Below are positions 38,632 to 48,166 of a stretch of 59,380 nt of DNA, piece after piece (within the stretch, counting starts at the first letter, position 1; every line of letters begins with the position of its first letter). Below the pieces are notes generated by a model. The model was not told the DNA's origin and ran no database searches. It was given only the letters and a program-made list of their open reading frames with translations. A program made the position numbers and the translations under genes. This stretch comes from Burkholderiales bacterium (GTDB lineage Bacteria > Pseudomonadota > Gammaproteobacteria > Burkholderiales > Burkholderiaceae_C): the NCBI GenBank assembly GCA_027484405.1, contig JAIXTA010000064.1:1-59380 (forward strand). The letters run 5' to 3'.

Positions 38632-39825
38632 ATGCCTGATCTCGCCTCCAAACACATCCTGCTGGGCATGACCGGCGGCGTGGCTGCCTACAAGGTGGCG
38701 GAACTGGCGCGGCGCCTGCAGGACGAGGGTGCCACGGTGCAGGTGGTGATGACCGAGTCCGCCACGCAGTTCATCACGCCCGTGACCATGCAGGCCCTGA
38801 CTGGCCGGCCGGTCTACACCAGCGCCTGGGACGCGCGCATTGCCAACAACATGCCGCACATCGACCTGTCGCGCGAGGCGGACGTGATCGTGATCGCGCC
38901 GGCCAGCGCAGACTTCATGGCCAAGGTGGCGCATGGTCTGGCCGATGATCTCCTCTCCACTCTGGTGCTCGCGCGCAAGGCGCCACTACTCATGGCCCCA
39001 GCCATGAACGTGGAGATGTGGAGCAATCCGGCCACGCAACGCAATGTGGCCACCCTGCGCGGCGACGGTGTGCGCCTGCTCGGCCCGGCCGTGGGTGACC
39101 AGGCCTGTGGTGAGGTGGGCAGCGGCCGGATGCTCGAGCCGCATGAGCTGCTGGCCGAGATCACGGCGCATTTCCAGCCCAAGCTGCTGGCCGGCAAGCG
39201 GGTGCTCGTCACGGCCGGTCCGACCTTCGAGCCGATCGACCCGGTGCGCGGCATCACCAATTTGTCCAGCGGCAAGATGGGCTACGCCATTGGCCGTGCC
39301 GCCTGGGAGGCGGGTGCCAGCGTGCATCTGGTCAGCGGCCCGACCGCCCTGCCCACGCCGCATGGCGTGACCCGCGTGAATGTGCAGACCGCCCGCGAGA
39401 TGCTGACTGCGGTGCAGGCCCGGGCGTCTGAGAGCGACGTCTTCATCAGCGTGGCGGCCGTGAGCGACTGGCGCGTGGACAACGCCGCCGCGAGCAAGCT
39501 CAAGAAGACCGCCGGCGGCCTGCCCGCGCTGCAGTTTGTCGAGAACCCGGACATCCTTGCGACCGTCGCCGCTGCCAGCAAGGCCACGGGCCGCCCCTAC
39601 TGCGTGGGCTTTGCAGCCGAGACCGACCACATTGAGCAGCACGCGCGCGAGAAGCGTGCACGCAAGGGCGTGCCCCTGCTGGTGGCCAACAACGCCCGCA
39701 GCGCGATGGGGGCTGACGCCAACACGCTCATGCTGTTCGACGACGCCGGCATGACGGCCCTGCCCGAGCTGCCCAAGCTGGCGGCCGCGCGGCGGCTGAT
39801 CGGCGAAATCGCCCGACGCCTCTAG
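38632..39825 (+). CDS. coaBC: Bifunctional phosphopantothenoylcysteine decarboxylase / phosphopantothenate-cysteine ligase
   Basis: A 397-residue two-domain enzyme of coenzyme A synthesis. The N-terminal CoaC flavoprotein domain shows GMTGGVAAYKVAELARRL, the active-site His in NNMPHIDLSREAD, and the Cys loop ACGEVGSGRMLEP. The C-terminal CoaB ligase domain shows VTAGPTFEPIDPVRGITNLS, SVAAVSDWRVD and the Lys pair in SKLKKTAGGLP. It follows lspA by 18 bases in the same operon. Confidence 0.97.
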   Translation: MPDLASKHILLGMTGGVAAYKVAELARRLQDEGATVQVVMTESATQFITPVTMQALTGRPVYTSAWDARIANNMPHIDLSREADVIVIAPASADFMAKVAHGLADDLLSTLVLARKAPLLMAPAMNVEMWSNPATQRNVATLRGDGVRLLGPAVGDQACGEVGSGRMLEPHELLAEITAHFQPKLLAGKRVLVTAGPTFEPIDPVRGITNLSSGKMGYAIGRAAWEAGASVHLVSGPTALPTPHGVTRVNVQTAREMLTAVQARASESDVFISVAAVSDWRVDNAAASKLKKTAGGLPALQFVENPDILATVAAASKATGRPYCVGFAAETDHIEQHAREKRARKGVPLLVANNARSAMGADANTLMLFDDAGMTALPELPKLAAARRLIGEIARRL

Positions 39826-40170
39826 CGCATCGAGGTCGCAAGCCCAGACCCTTGCGTGCTTGCGCCCGGATGCATGGGCCCGCACACACCGCGGGGCACT
39901 CGCGCACAACGCTTGGGCACCACAACACCGCACGGCGGGCGTGAGTGCCTATGCAACGCAAACGCTTGCATAGCACGCAAGCGTTTGCATCGCTCAATCA
40001 GCGGCAAAAAGCGCCCGTAATCCCCAGTTTTTCCGATCTTCCTGAGGTGCGACACGCCGCCACACTCCTGTTGTGGACAAGCCGCATGGCGAGCGTCCAT
40101 GCGCCCTTGCTCCTGACTACAGGGCTGGCGATGCATGTCTCAACCCTCGATCGCACTCAAGGAGATCTCG
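39826..40170. other. Intergenic region between coaBC and the Cache protein gene
   Basis: About 345 bases without a gene. It holds a perfect 12-bp inverted repeat at 39958-39988, listed separately, and a candidate leader for the Cache protein gene near its right end. I see no classic terminator for coaBC. Confidence 0.6.
39958..39988. promoter_or_regulatory. Perfect inverted repeat between coaBC and the Cache gene
   Basis: GCAAACGCTTGC (39958-39969) is followed by ATAGCAC and then its exact complement GCAAGCGTTTGC (39977-39988). There is no T-run, so it is not a classic terminator. It lies 182 bases before the Cache protein ATG and could be an operator or an mRNA hairpin. Each arm also contains the near-palindrome GCAAACGCTTGC, so two adjacent half-sites are possible. 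Confidence 0.5.
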
Positions 40171-40656
40171 ATGTTCAAGCACACCCTGTTCGCCGTTGCC
40201 GCCCTCACGCTGAGCGCTGGCGCACTGGCCAATGATCCCAAGGCCACCATCAAGACGCTGGACGACCGCCTGGCGAAGCTGGGCGCGGCCAAGGTCGAGG
40301 GCACGCATGCCTTCGGCGACAAGACCGTGCCGGCACTGTTCTTCGGCCCACGCAAGCTCAACGGCAATTACGACATCGTCGACGACATCCGCAAGTCCGC
40401 AGGTGCCACTGCGACCGTATTCGTCAAAGCGGGCGATGACTTTGTCCGCGTCAGCACCAACGTGCTCACACCGGATGGCAAGCGCGGCGTCGCCACCCCG
40501 CTGGCACGCGCCAAGGCCTACGAGGCGCTCAACAAAGGCCAGAGCTTCTGCGGCGACGTGGACGTGCTCGGTACCGCCTTCAACGCTTGCTACAACCCCG
40601 TCAAGGACGCCAGCGGCAAGGTGATCGGCGCGACCTACGTGGGCTTCAAGAAGTAA
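40171..40656 (+). CDS. Secreted single Cache-domain protein
   Basis: A 161-residue periplasmic protein with signal peptide ending ALA. The mature part resembles a free-standing sCache/PDC-like sensor domain: [58 protein letters not shown] and the closing [15 protein letters not shown]. Two cysteines (FCGD and NACYNP) could form a disulfide. AAGGAG lies six bases before ATG 40171, so the longer frame from 40135 is rejected. It is followed 79 bases later by a chemoreceptor whose own sensor is not a Cache domain, suggesting that it presents a ligand to that receptor. Confidence 0.82.
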   Translation: MFKHTLFAVAALTLSAGALANDPKATIKTLDDRLAKLGAAKVEGTHAFGDKTVPALFFGPRKLNGNYDIVDDIRKSAGATATVFVKAGDDFVRVSTNVLTPDGKRGVATPLARAKAYEALNKGQSFCGDVDVLGTAFNACYNPVKDASGKVIGATYVGFKK

Positions 40657-40682
40657 CTCCGACTCCGACAACGACTGGAGTT

Positions 40683-40705
40683 GCCGGCGGCCCTCCGCCG
40701 CCGGC
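40683..40705 (+). terminator. Intercistronic hairpin between Cache gene and chemoreceptor
   Basis: GCCGGCGGC (40683-40691) and its complement (40697-40705) with loop CCTCC. There is no T-run, so it more likely lowers or tunes read-through or protects mRNA than stops transcription. Confidence 0.5.
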
Positions 40706-40735
40706 CAATCTGATGACACACACGGAGAGTCGATC

Positions 40736-42337
40736 ATGAATGCATTGCGCCAACTTCAGCGCCGACTGGGCGCGTTGCGCATCCGCACCCAGCTGATTGC
40801 GGGCTTCGGCATCGTGCTGGCCCTGACCCTGACCCTGGGCGGCGCATCCATCTGGGTGCTTCGCACGGTCTATCACGAAGCCCAGGAACTCTCCACCAAG
40901 TGGCTGCCGATGGTGTCGCATCTGGCACAGGTGCGTGCACTCCAGCTCGAACTGCACGACCTCGAGGCAAAGCACGCACGAGCAGCCGACGCCGGCTACA
41001 TGGACGACTACGAGACGTCCATGAAGATTGTCAACGAGAAGATGCGTGAGGTGATCACAAAGCTCGATGCCTACGACAGCGGCGAGGAAGAAGGCAAGCT
41101 GATGGCCGCCGTGCAAAAGACGCAGACGGACTATGAACAGACACGCAAGCGCATCGTGTCCTTGAGCCGCGACGGGAAGCAGGATGAGGCCAAGGAGATC
41201 AGCGACGGTGCCGGCAGCATGGCCAGCGGCGACGTCATTGGCGCGGCGGACCGTTACTCCGCCTATGTGTTCAATGCCGCGGACCAGAGCGCCAAGGACG
41301 CCGATGCCCTGTTCCAGAAGGGCTGGATTGCCACGGTCAGCATCGCGGCGCTGGCCACGCTGCTCGGCCTGGCGCTGGCGTTCTTCATCACCCGCCGCCT
41401 GGTGCGCCAGCTGGGTGGCGAACCCGCCGTGGCCGCACAGGTGGCCGCAGCCGTCGCTGCCGGGGATCTGAGCTCACCCATCGAGACCCGCCCGGGCGAC
41501 GAAGCCAGCCTCATGGCCCAGCTGCGCAACATGCAGGCGAGCCTGAGCACGGTGGTCGCTTCGGTGCGTCAAAGCTCGGAGACCGTGGCGCTGGCCAGCG
41601 GCGAGATTGCGCAAGGCAACGCCGATCTCTCCAGCCGGACCGAGGAGCAGGCCAGCAGCCTGCAGCAGACCGCGGCGTCCATGGAGGAGCTCGGCAGCAC
41701 CGTGCGGCAGAACGCCGGCAATGCGGAGCAGGCCAACAAGCTCGCACAGCAGGCCACGCAGGTCGCGCAACGCGGTGGCGAGGTGGTCAACGAAGTCGTG
41801 GAGACCATGAAGGGGATCAACGACAGCTCGCGCAAGATCGTCGACATCATCAGTGTGATCGACAGCATCGCCTTCCAGACCAATATCCTGGCACTGAATG
41901 CCGCAGTGGAAGCCGCGCGAGCCGGCGAGCAAGGCCGCGGATTTGCCGTGGTAGCCACCGAGGTGCGCACCCTGGCACACCGCAGTGCCGACGCGGCCAA
42001 AGAGATCAAGTCACTGATCTCGGCCAGCGTGGAGCGCGTCGAACAGGGCTCGGCCCTCGTGGACCGCGCAGGCAGCACCATGACCGAGGTCGTGGGCGCC
42101 ATCCAGCGTGTCACGGAGATCATGGGCGAGATCAGTGCCGCGAGCACCCAGCAGAGCGCCGGCGTGTCTCAGGTCGGCGAGGCGGTCACTCGCATGGACC
42201 AGACCACCCAGCAGAACGCGGCGTTGGTCGAGCAAAGTGCGGCCGCTGCAGAGAATCTGCGTGCGCAGGCGCAGCAGCTGGTGGAGGCCGTGGCGGTGTT
42301 CAAACTGGCGCAACAAGCGCGCGGACACGCCTTCTGA
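40736..42337 (+). CDS. Methyl-accepting chemotaxis protein
   Basis: A 533-residue chemoreceptor. One transmembrane helix ([20 protein letters not shown]) leads into a periplasmic four-helix-bundle sensor (residues ~45-190). The second is [24 protein letters not shown] domain follows (about 215-265) and then the signalling domain with the hairpin tip [20 protein letters not shown]. The segment [20 protein letters not shown] contacts CheA and CheW. There is no C-terminal NWETF pentapeptide for CheR. The hairpin at 42365 ends the transcript. The preceding secreted Cache protein is its probable partner. Confidence 0.95.
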   Translation: MNALRQLQRRLGALRIRTQLIAGFGIVLALTLTLGGASIWVLRTVYHEAQELSTKWLPMVSHLAQVRALQLELHDLEAKHARAADAGYMDDYETSMKIVNEKMREVITKLDAYDSGEEEGKLMAAVQKTQTDYEQTRKRIVSLSRDGKQDEAKEISDGAGSMASGDVIGAADRYSAYVFNAADQSAKDADALFQKGWIATVSIAALATLLGLALAFFITRRLVRQLGGEPAVAAQVAAAVAAGDLSSPIETRPGDEASLMAQLRNMQASLSTVVASVRQSSETVALASGEIAQGNADLSSRTEEQASSLQQTAASMEELGSTVRQNAGNAEQANKLAQQATQVAQRGGEVVNEVVETMKGINDSSRKIVDIISVIDSIAFQTNILALNAAVEAARAGEQGRGFAVVATEVRTLAHRSADAAKEIKSLISASVERVEQGSALVDRAGSTMTEVVGAIQRVTEIMGEISAASTQQSAGVSQVGEAVTRMDQTTQQNAALVEQSAAAAENLRAQAQQLVEAVAVFKLAQQARGHAF

Positions 42338-42339
42338 GC

Positions 42340-42396
42340 GCCTGTCGCGACAGGCTGAACACGCAAAAAGGGCCACCCGCAAGGTGGCCCTTTTTT
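42340..42396. terminator. Palindrome and bidirectional terminator between chemoreceptor and phoD-like genes
   Basis: A 16-bp perfect palindrome GCCTGTCGCGACAGGC (42340-42355) is followed by AAAAAGGGCCACC (42365-42377), loop CGCAA, and its complement (42383-42395) ending in six T bases. The A-run on the left and T-run on the right make it a terminator for both convergent genes. Confidence 0.9.
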
Positions 42397-42414
42397 GGGT
42401 TTCGCCGGACCGGT

Positions 42415-44151
42415 TCAGATGCTGAGCAAGCGCCGACCCGATGCGCCGGGCAGAGTACGCAACGAGCGCCCGACCACAGCCGTGTAAGTCCGATCGGTGA
42501 TGGTCGACACATAGGTCCAGTCTGCCCGGGCTTCACTGGCCGTGAAGGTCACGGTGAGAAATCCGCGGCGGCTGGTATCCGCGTACTGCAGGGGGCCGAT
42601 CAGCTGTTCAAGCGCCGCGGCAAACTGCACCGGGTTCTCATTGGGGAAGATCGTCTCGAAGCCCGGTGAACTCACCGAAGGTGTGGCGAATTCCACGCCA
42701 ACGCGGTTGCCCTGGGCATCCAGCAGGTCATTGGCCCAGGCGTTGTGCGTGTCACCCGCCACCACCACCAGGTTCTTGTCGAGCGTGCGTGCCATGCCAA
42801 GCACCGTCTCGCGCGCGGCGGCGTAGCCGTCCCAGGCATCCAGGTTGTACGGAATGGCCGGCGCGGCAAGGATCGCCTGCTCCTGCGGCGTGAGGCTGCC
42901 CGGATTGGTCTGGGCCCGCTGGGCCAGCGCTGCGTAGCCACTCACGGTGATCTGCCCCAGCAACAGTGGCGCCGGCACGTTCATGCGGCCCATCAGAACC
43001 TGCTGCCCGAGCAGCTGCCAGGTGGCGCTGGAGGCCTGCATGCGCTGCTGCAGCCAGGCGGTCTGTGTTGCACCCAGCAACTGGCGATTCGGGTTACCCA
43101 CGTCTGCTGCAAAGCGGGTGCCATCGAACGCACCACCCGCACCCACATAGCTGTTGATGCTCAGCTGCTGGTCGCGGCCGATCAGGCGCGTGTCCAGCAT
43201 GTGCAGCGAGACCAGCGAGCCGAAGTCAAAGCTGCGGTAGCTGCGCAGTGCGTTGGTCGCGTCCGGCTGGCGCACCGGCATCCACTCGTACCAGGCCTGC
43301 AGCGCCGCAGTACGACGAGCCACCCAGTCGCCCTCCGTGCCGGGGGTATGGTTCTCCGCCCCGTTGAGCCAGGCGTCGTTCGCCACCTCGTGGTCGTCCC
43401 AGATGGCGATCATGGGCATGGCGGCGTGCAGGCTCTGCAGGCTGCCGTCACTGCGGTACTGGCGATAGCGGCGGCGGTAATCCGCCAGCGTGAGCAGCTC
43501 GCCCTCCGGTTCGGACAGGCGACCCAGGGCCGCAGCCTGCGCCGAGGCATAGCCGGTGCGGCTGTATTCATAGATGTAGTCGCCCAGGTGCAGGGCGCAG
43601 TCAATGTCCGTGGCCTTTGCGGCCTCGGCATAGACATTGAAGTAGCCGGCTGGGAAGTTGGAGCAGGAAAACACCGCAAACTTCACCTGACTCACCCCGC
43701 CTGCGGGCAGGGTCTTGGTGCGGCCGATCGCCGAACTGCTGCGGCCCGCCGTGAAGCGGTAGAAGTACACCGTGCCCGCGGTCAGACCCGTGGCATCGAC
43801 CTTCAGCGTCCAGTCGCGCCCCGCGCTGGTGGTGGCCGTGCCCGCGGCGACGATGCTCGTGAACGCATTGCTCGTGGCCACCTCCCAGCGCACCTCGATC
43901 ACGTCCTGCGGCGGGGTGTTCTGCGGCGTGATGCGCGTCCACAGGATCACGCGGTCTGCCAGCGGATCGCCGCTGGCCACCCCGTCCAGAAACAGCACAT
44001 TGGGGTCCGTGGCGTTGTCATCGCTGCCGCAGGCGGTGAGCAGGCCGCTGCCTGCAACGATGGCGCCTGCAGATCCCACGCGAATGAATTGACGGCGTTC
44101 TGAAGAGATGACGCGGGTGGCGGGTGCTGCGGGACGCTTGGGAAGGGACAT
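42415..44151 (-). CDS. PhoD-type alkaline phosphatase, probable Tat lipoprotein
   Basis: A 578-residue phosphodiesterase/alkaline phosphatase of the PhoD family. The N-terminus has a Tat motif, ERRQFIRVGSAG, then a hydrophobic core ending in the lipobox LLTAC, so the enzyme would be folded, exported by Tat and anchored by lipid. An N-terminal PhoD domain (FLDGVASGDPLADRVILWTR) precedes the metallophosphatase core: FSCSNFPAGYFNVY, HLGDYIYEYSRTGYA, IWDDHEVANDAW and AGDTHNAWANDL, which supply the calcium/iron ligands. GGAG lies seven bases before ATG 44151. It probably releases phosphate from organic esters. No pho-box was noticed. Confidence 0.93.
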   Translation of the reverse strand: MSLPKRPAAPATRVISSERRQFIRVGSAGAIVAGSGLLTACGSDDNATDPNVLFLDGVASGDPLADRVILWTRITPQNTPPQDVIEVRWEVATSNAFTSIVAAGTATTSAGRDWTLKVDATGLTAGTVYFYRFTAGRSSSAIGRTKTLPAGGVSQVKFAVFSCSNFPAGYFNVYAEAAKATDIDCALHLGDYIYEYSRTGYASAQAAALGRLSEPEGELLTLADYRRRYRQYRSDGSLQSLHAAMPMIAIWDDHEVANDAWLNGAENHTPGTEGDWVARRTAALQAWYEWMPVRQPDATNALRSYRSFDFGSLVSLHMLDTRLIGRDQQLSINSYVGAGGAFDGTRFAADVGNPNRQLLGATQTAWLQQRMQASSATWQLLGQQVLMGRMNVPAPLLLGQITVSGYAALAQRAQTNPGSLTPQEQAILAAPAIPYNLDAWDGYAAARETVLGMARTLDKNLVVVAGDTHNAWANDLLDAQGNRVGVEFATPSVSSPGFETIFPNENPVQFAAALEQLIGPLQYADTSRRGFLTVTFTASEARADWTYVSTITDRTYTAVVGRSLRTLPGASGRRLLSI

Positions 44152-44485
44152 GGTCGGGCTCCGTGGTGCGCAGGCGCCTGCTCGAGGGCCTGCATGACGC
44201 GTGGTGAAGCCGTGCAGTGTTTGGCCGCGCCATGAAGACTTCGCGACAAACCGCCTGCAGCAAGGTGACAGTGAGCCTGTGCGCGGCCATGCAGCCGTCG
44301 GACGCGACGTGCAGCCCCCCGGGCGTCCGGGGAGCAGCAAGCGATGCAACCGCAGTCTGCACGATTCGTGACATGCACCGACGGAAAAGGCACCGCAAAA
44401 AGCCTCAAGACCCGCTTGGATACAGCGGGAAGCGGCCCATCGTGCTTTTCAAAAATTAGCGTCGAATAAATTTCAAATTGACTCA

Positions 44486-44508
44486 ATTTTCAAATTTCAT
44501 TTGAAAAT
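44486..44508. promoter_or_regulatory. AT-rich inverted repeat
   Basis: ATTTTCAAAT (44486-44495) and ATTTGAAAAT (44499-44508) are exact complements around TTC. It lies in a conspicuous AT-rich island, 58 bp upstream of the 11-bp-period repeat of the BTAD regulator gene. It may be an upstream promoter element or a silencer-type site. Confidence 0.45.
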
Positions 44509-44565
44509 CCTCCAGCGCCACCGCGAGTACAGCCAGCCGCCGGCGTGAGCGCAAGGTGCCACGGA

Positions 44566-44595
44566 ACGCCTGCGTAACGCTTCACCGCCTTCAAT
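44566..44595 (+). promoter_or_regulatory. SARP-type direct repeat and -10 element of the BTAD regulator gene
   Basis: AACGCC (44565-44570) and AACGCT (44576-44581) recur with an 11-bp period and are followed, after 8 bases, by TTCAAT (44590-44595) as a -10 candidate. SARP activators are known to bind such 11-bp-spaced heptamers 8 bp from the -10. Transcription would begin near 44602, consistent with ATG 44670. Confidence 0.5.
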
Positions 44596-44669
44596 GGGCA
44601 AACACGTCGCTCGCAAGCCATGCAGACGCAGGACATACCGCGCTGCGCGGCCATCCATGGGCTGTCGCA

Positions 44670-47600
44670 ATGCAGTGCGATGAGCTTGCATGGACCCTTC
44701 GGCCGACGAAGAACCCGGCGCCCCATTGCGGCAGGTCTGGCGCTGGGGAATCATCACTGCCACTGAGCGCACCCTGCCCGGCTCCTCGCCACCACACCGC
44801 CTTGACTGCTGCACCCACGACTGCTGCCCCCCTCGCCGAGCCTGCTCCCGAGCTCAGCTTGCGGCTGCTCGGCGCACCGGCAGTGGTTCGCGCCGATGGC
44901 AGAAGCACTCGGCTGGAGAAGCGCGCGGCTGGCCTGCTGGCCCTCGTGGCGCTGCAGCCTGGCAGCTCGCGTGCGCAAGCGGCCGCGATGCTCTGGCCGG
45001 ACTCGGACGATCCGCGACGCGCGCTGCGTCAGCAGCTCCTGCGCTTTCGACGCAGCTTTGGCGTGGAGCTGATCGAAGGCGAGGACATGCTGCGGCTGTC
45101 GCCATCCCTGCGCGTCGACGCGCTGGACGGTGGCGTCGGCGAGTTGCTCGGGACGCTGAGCTTCGAGGACTGGGGCGACTTTGCCGACTGGCTCGCCGCG
45201 GAACGTGAGTCGCGCCGCGGCGGCACAACGGCGCAACTCAGCCAGAAGCTGGCGGCAGCGCAGGCACAGGGCGATCTGGATGCCGCACTGCAGGCCGCGC
45301 AGGAGCTGCTGCGGGCCGACTTCGAAAGCGAGGTGCACCATCGCAACCTCATGCGCCTGCATTACCTGCGCGGCGACGTGGCGCAGGCGCAGGCCGTTTA
45401 CGAGCGGCTCAAGCAGCACCTGCACACACGTTATGGCGTGACACCAAGCCAGGAGACCGAGCAGATTGCACGCGCCAGCCAGCAAGCAGTCGCTGCTCAG
45501 GGCGCCTCGGTCAGCCGGCTGCCGGCCGTGCCGGTCACCGTGCTGCGCCCACCCCGATTGATCGGGCGCCAGGCCGACCTGCTGCAGGTCCGGGCCGCTT
45601 GGGCCCAGTCCTGCGCCGTGCTGATCCTGGGTGAGCCCGGGCTGGGCAAGACCCGGCTGCTGGACGAGGCGATCGTGGGCCGGCGCGCGCTGGTCGCCCA
45701 GGGGCGACCAGGCGATTCCGGCGTGCCCTACGCCACGCTTGCGCGCGTACTCCGCAGCCTGATCAATCACTTCCATCTGGTGCTCGACGATGCCCAGCGA
45801 CTGAATCTAGCGCGCCTGCTGCCGGAGCTTGCCCCCGGCGCGGTCTTGCCCGCCGAGGCGCCGGGTCTGGCGCTGCGCCAGGCCGTCGAGGCTGCGTTCG
45901 CTTCGGCGCACCAAGACGGCGCGCCGCTGGAGGTCATGGTGATTGACGACCTCCACTTTGCGGATGACGCCTCGATCGAGATGCTCCAGAGCCTCATCAG
46001 CGCCCTGCATCGTCAGCTGCACTTCGCGCTGGCGCAGCGCCCGGGCGAAGGCAGCACTGCGGCGGGCCTGCTGCGCGCGCAGCTCGAAGAGGCGCGGTTC
46101 ATGAAGCCGCTCATTCTGGCGCCGCTGCGTGAAGACGAAGTGGCCGAGCTGATCGACTCGCTCGAGATCGAAGACCTGGATGCCCAGGCCCTGGCTGCGC
46201 CGCTGACCCGCCACACCGGCGGCAACCCGCTGTTCGCACTCGAAACCGTCAAGCAGGGCCTGGCCACCGGTCAGCTGCGCGCCGGCCAACTGCCGCAGCC
46301 TGATGCAGTGGGTACGCTGATTGAACGACGCCTCAAGCAGCTGCCTGAAAAGGCCATTGCACTGGCCCGCGTGGCGGCCATCGCCGGGCCGGACTTCTCG
46401 ATCGCGCTGGCCGAACACGCGCTCGGTGAGCGTGCGCTGGCGCTGGCTGACGTATGGAACAGCCTGCAGGATGCGCAAGTGCTGCGTGACACCGGCTTTG
46501 CTCACGACCTGGTGGCCGACGCCGTACTGCGCAGCGTGCCCGCGCCGATCGCACGCCACCTGCACGGCAATCTGGCCGCCTGGCTGGAGCAGCGCGAGGG
46601 CGAACCTGCACGTATTGCAGCGCATTGGCTGGCGGCTGGTGATGCGGCACGCGCCCTGCCCTGGCTGCACCGGGCGGCTGATCGCGCATTGCAGGCCTTG
46701 CGGCCCCGGGAAAGCGTCGAGTTTCTCGAGCGTGCACTCGAGCTGGAGGTGCAGCTTGCGCCGAAGGACACTGCGTTCGCGACGCTCAGCCAGATTGTGG
46801 ACCTTCGCGTGCGCGTGGACCTCAGCGAGAACCTGCTCGAAGCCATAGAGCGCCTGGACACCCTTGCCACGACGCCAGCGCAGCGGATCCAGGCGCTTCA
46901 CGCGCGGGCCGAGTTCGCGATGCATCGCTCCCAGGGCCTACAGGAGGGCCGCGATGCCGCTGCACACGCTGTGCAGCTCGCGCTGGAGACCGAGGACAGG
47001 GCCAAGGAGATCGAGCTGCGCGCCACACTCGCCGCACTTGAAATGATGACAGGGCATGCCGAGGAGGCGCTCGCTCAGGTGGACGCATTCCTGCCCGGTG
47101 CGCGCACCTGGCCCGACACGGAGACGCGGGCCAACCTGCTGGGCTACGCCGCCTATGTGCTGACCCGGACGCCTCGCGCGGCGGAGGGCGCAGCGCTGTT
47201 CGACGAGTCCGCCAGGCAGGCGATCGACATTCCGCGGGTGCGGCTGGTCGCGCTGGCCAATGCCGCACATGCCCGGCTGCAACTCAATGATCCGGAGGCT
47301 GCACTGGATTGCCTGGCACAGTCCGATGCGCTGCGGGCAGCGCATGACGACCTGCGCGGCTCCGGGCACAGCAATGCCTGGATGCGCGCCAGCGCCCTGC
47401 GCCTGCTGGGCCGATACGGCGAGGCGCTGGCGCTGCTTGACGCAGCAGCCGAAGAAATGCGCAGCGCCGCGCCGGGCAAGCTCACCTCGGTGCTGGCTGA
47501 CCGGGCCATGCTCTGGCTGGAGCTGGGGCAGTTCCATCGCGCTCAGCAGGACCGCACCCGGGCACTCGAAGCCCGCACGAGCGCGCAAGGCGATGTGGCG

Positions 47601-48119
47601 CTGCACTTGCTGGATCTTCGGCTGCATGCGCAGCGGCTCGGCCCTGCCCCAGCCGCACTACAGCGGACAGCGCCGCACTTTGCCCGGCTGCGCATTGCAC
47701 TGGCAGGCAACGTCCTCCAGGACGACGCCAGTGCGCTGGCCGCGCTGCAGGACACGCTGCAGCAGTCGCGCAGCTGCGCCTACCACGGCCTGGAGGCTGC
47801 AGCCCTGGCGCGCATGGCGCAACGGCACCAGGCGATGGGCAGCCTGGATGCGGCGAGGGACTGCGCAGCGCAGGCGATCGCCCGCTGCCCCCAGCTGAAT
47901 ACGGAAGATCTCAGCTGGCCGGAGATCATCCTGTGCGCGGCGCCGGCGCTGGAGGCCGCCGGAGATCGAGCGCGCGCCCGCGCACTGCTTGACGAGGGCG
48001 CAGCGTGGATCGAACGGGTACGCGTAGCGCTGCCCGCCGCCCATCAGTCGTCTTTTCTGACGCAAAACGCCTCCGCGCGCCGATTGCTCACCAGCGCGGT
48101 CCGGGCGCGCCGCAGCTGA
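44670..48119 (+). CDS. BTAD/SARP-type transcriptional regulator with ATPase and TPR regions
   Basis: A ~1149-residue regulator. The winged-helix/OmpR-like DNA-binding part begins near residue 62 (LRLLGAPAVVRADG, then MLWPDSDDPRRALRQQLLRF), followed by a bacterial transcriptional activation domain to about residue 270. An AAA-type ATPase follows, with Walker A GEPGLGKTR (~320) and Walker B VMVIDDLHFADD (~422). The rest is a helical, TPR-like scaffold. This is the AfsR-like layout of large SARPs, rare as a named regulator in betaproteobacteria. The start is uncertain: GTG 44556 lies upstream of the predicted transcript start, TTG 44802 is possible, and ATG 44670 fits the leader length of the two target genes. 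Its likely targets are itself and the two giant lipoproteins downstream. Confidence 0.85.
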   Translation: MQCDELAWTLRPTKNPAPHCGRSGAGESSLPLSAPCPAPRHHTALTAAPTTAAPLAEPAPELSLRLLGAPAVVRADGRSTRLEKRAAGLLALVALQPGSSRAQAAAMLWPDSDDPRRALRQQLLRFRRSFGVELIEGEDMLRLSPSLRVDALDGGVGELLGTLSFEDWGDFADWLAAERESRRGGTTAQLSQKLAAAQAQGDLDAALQAAQELLRADFESEVHHRNLMRLHYLRGDVAQAQAVYERLKQHLHTRYGVTPSQETEQIARASQQAVAAQGASVSRLPAVPVTVLRPPRLIGRQADLLQVRAAWAQSCAVLILGEPGLGKTRLLDEAIVGRRALVAQGRPGDSGVPYATLARVLRSLINHFHLVLDDAQRLNLARLLPELAPGAVLPAEAPGLALRQAVEAAFASAHQDGAPLEVMVIDDLHFADDASIEMLQSLISALHRQLHFALAQRPGEGSTAAGLLRAQLEEARFMKPLILAPLREDEVAELIDSLEIEDLDAQALAAPLTRHTGGNPLFALETVKQGLATGQLRAGQLPQPDAVGTLIERRLKQLPEKAIALARVAAIAGPDFSIALAEHALGERALALADVWNSLQDAQVLRDTGFAHDLVADAVLRSVPAPIARHLHGNLAAWLEQREGEPARIAAHWLAAGDAARALPWLHRAADRALQALRPRESVEFLERALELEVQLAPKDTAFATLSQIVDLRVRVDLSENLLEAIERLDTLATTPAQRIQALHARAEFAMHRSQGLQEGRDAAAHAVQLALETEDRAKEIELRATLAALEMMTGHAEEALAQVDAFLPGARTWPDTETRANLLGYAAYVLTRTPRAAEGAALFDESARQAIDIPRVRLVALANAAHARLQLNDPEAALDCLAQSDALRAAHDDLRGSGHSNAWMRASALRLLGRYGEALALLDAAAEEMRSAAPGKLTSVLADRAMLWLELGQFHRAQQDRTRALEARTSAQGDVALHLLDLRLHAQRLGPAPAALQRTAPHFARLRIALAGNVLQDDASALAALQDTLQQSRSCAYHGLEAAALARMAQRHQAMGSLDAARDCAAQAIARCPQLNTEDLSWPEIILCAAPALEAAGDRARARALLDEGAAWIERVRVALPAAHQSSFLTQNASARRLLTSAVRARRS

Positions 48120-48166
48120 GCCGCGCAGCCTCCACGCCTCGGCCGGCAAGGCAAGAGCCGCTCTGG

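Larger units (their letters stand above)
44152..44669. other. Divergent intergenic region between phoD-like gene and BTAD regulator
   Basis: About 520 bases without a gene. The middle (44450-44515) is an AT-rich island with an inverted repeat. Downstream of it lies the SARP-type direct repeat (44566-44581). The PhoD promoter should lie near 44160-44300, but no clear box was found. Confidence 0.6.

Noticed and set aside
44556-44669. GTG 44556 as start of the BTAD regulator
   Set aside because: The SARP-type repeats and -10 lie inside this stretch, so the predicted transcript starts after it. The residues coded here also look non-coding.
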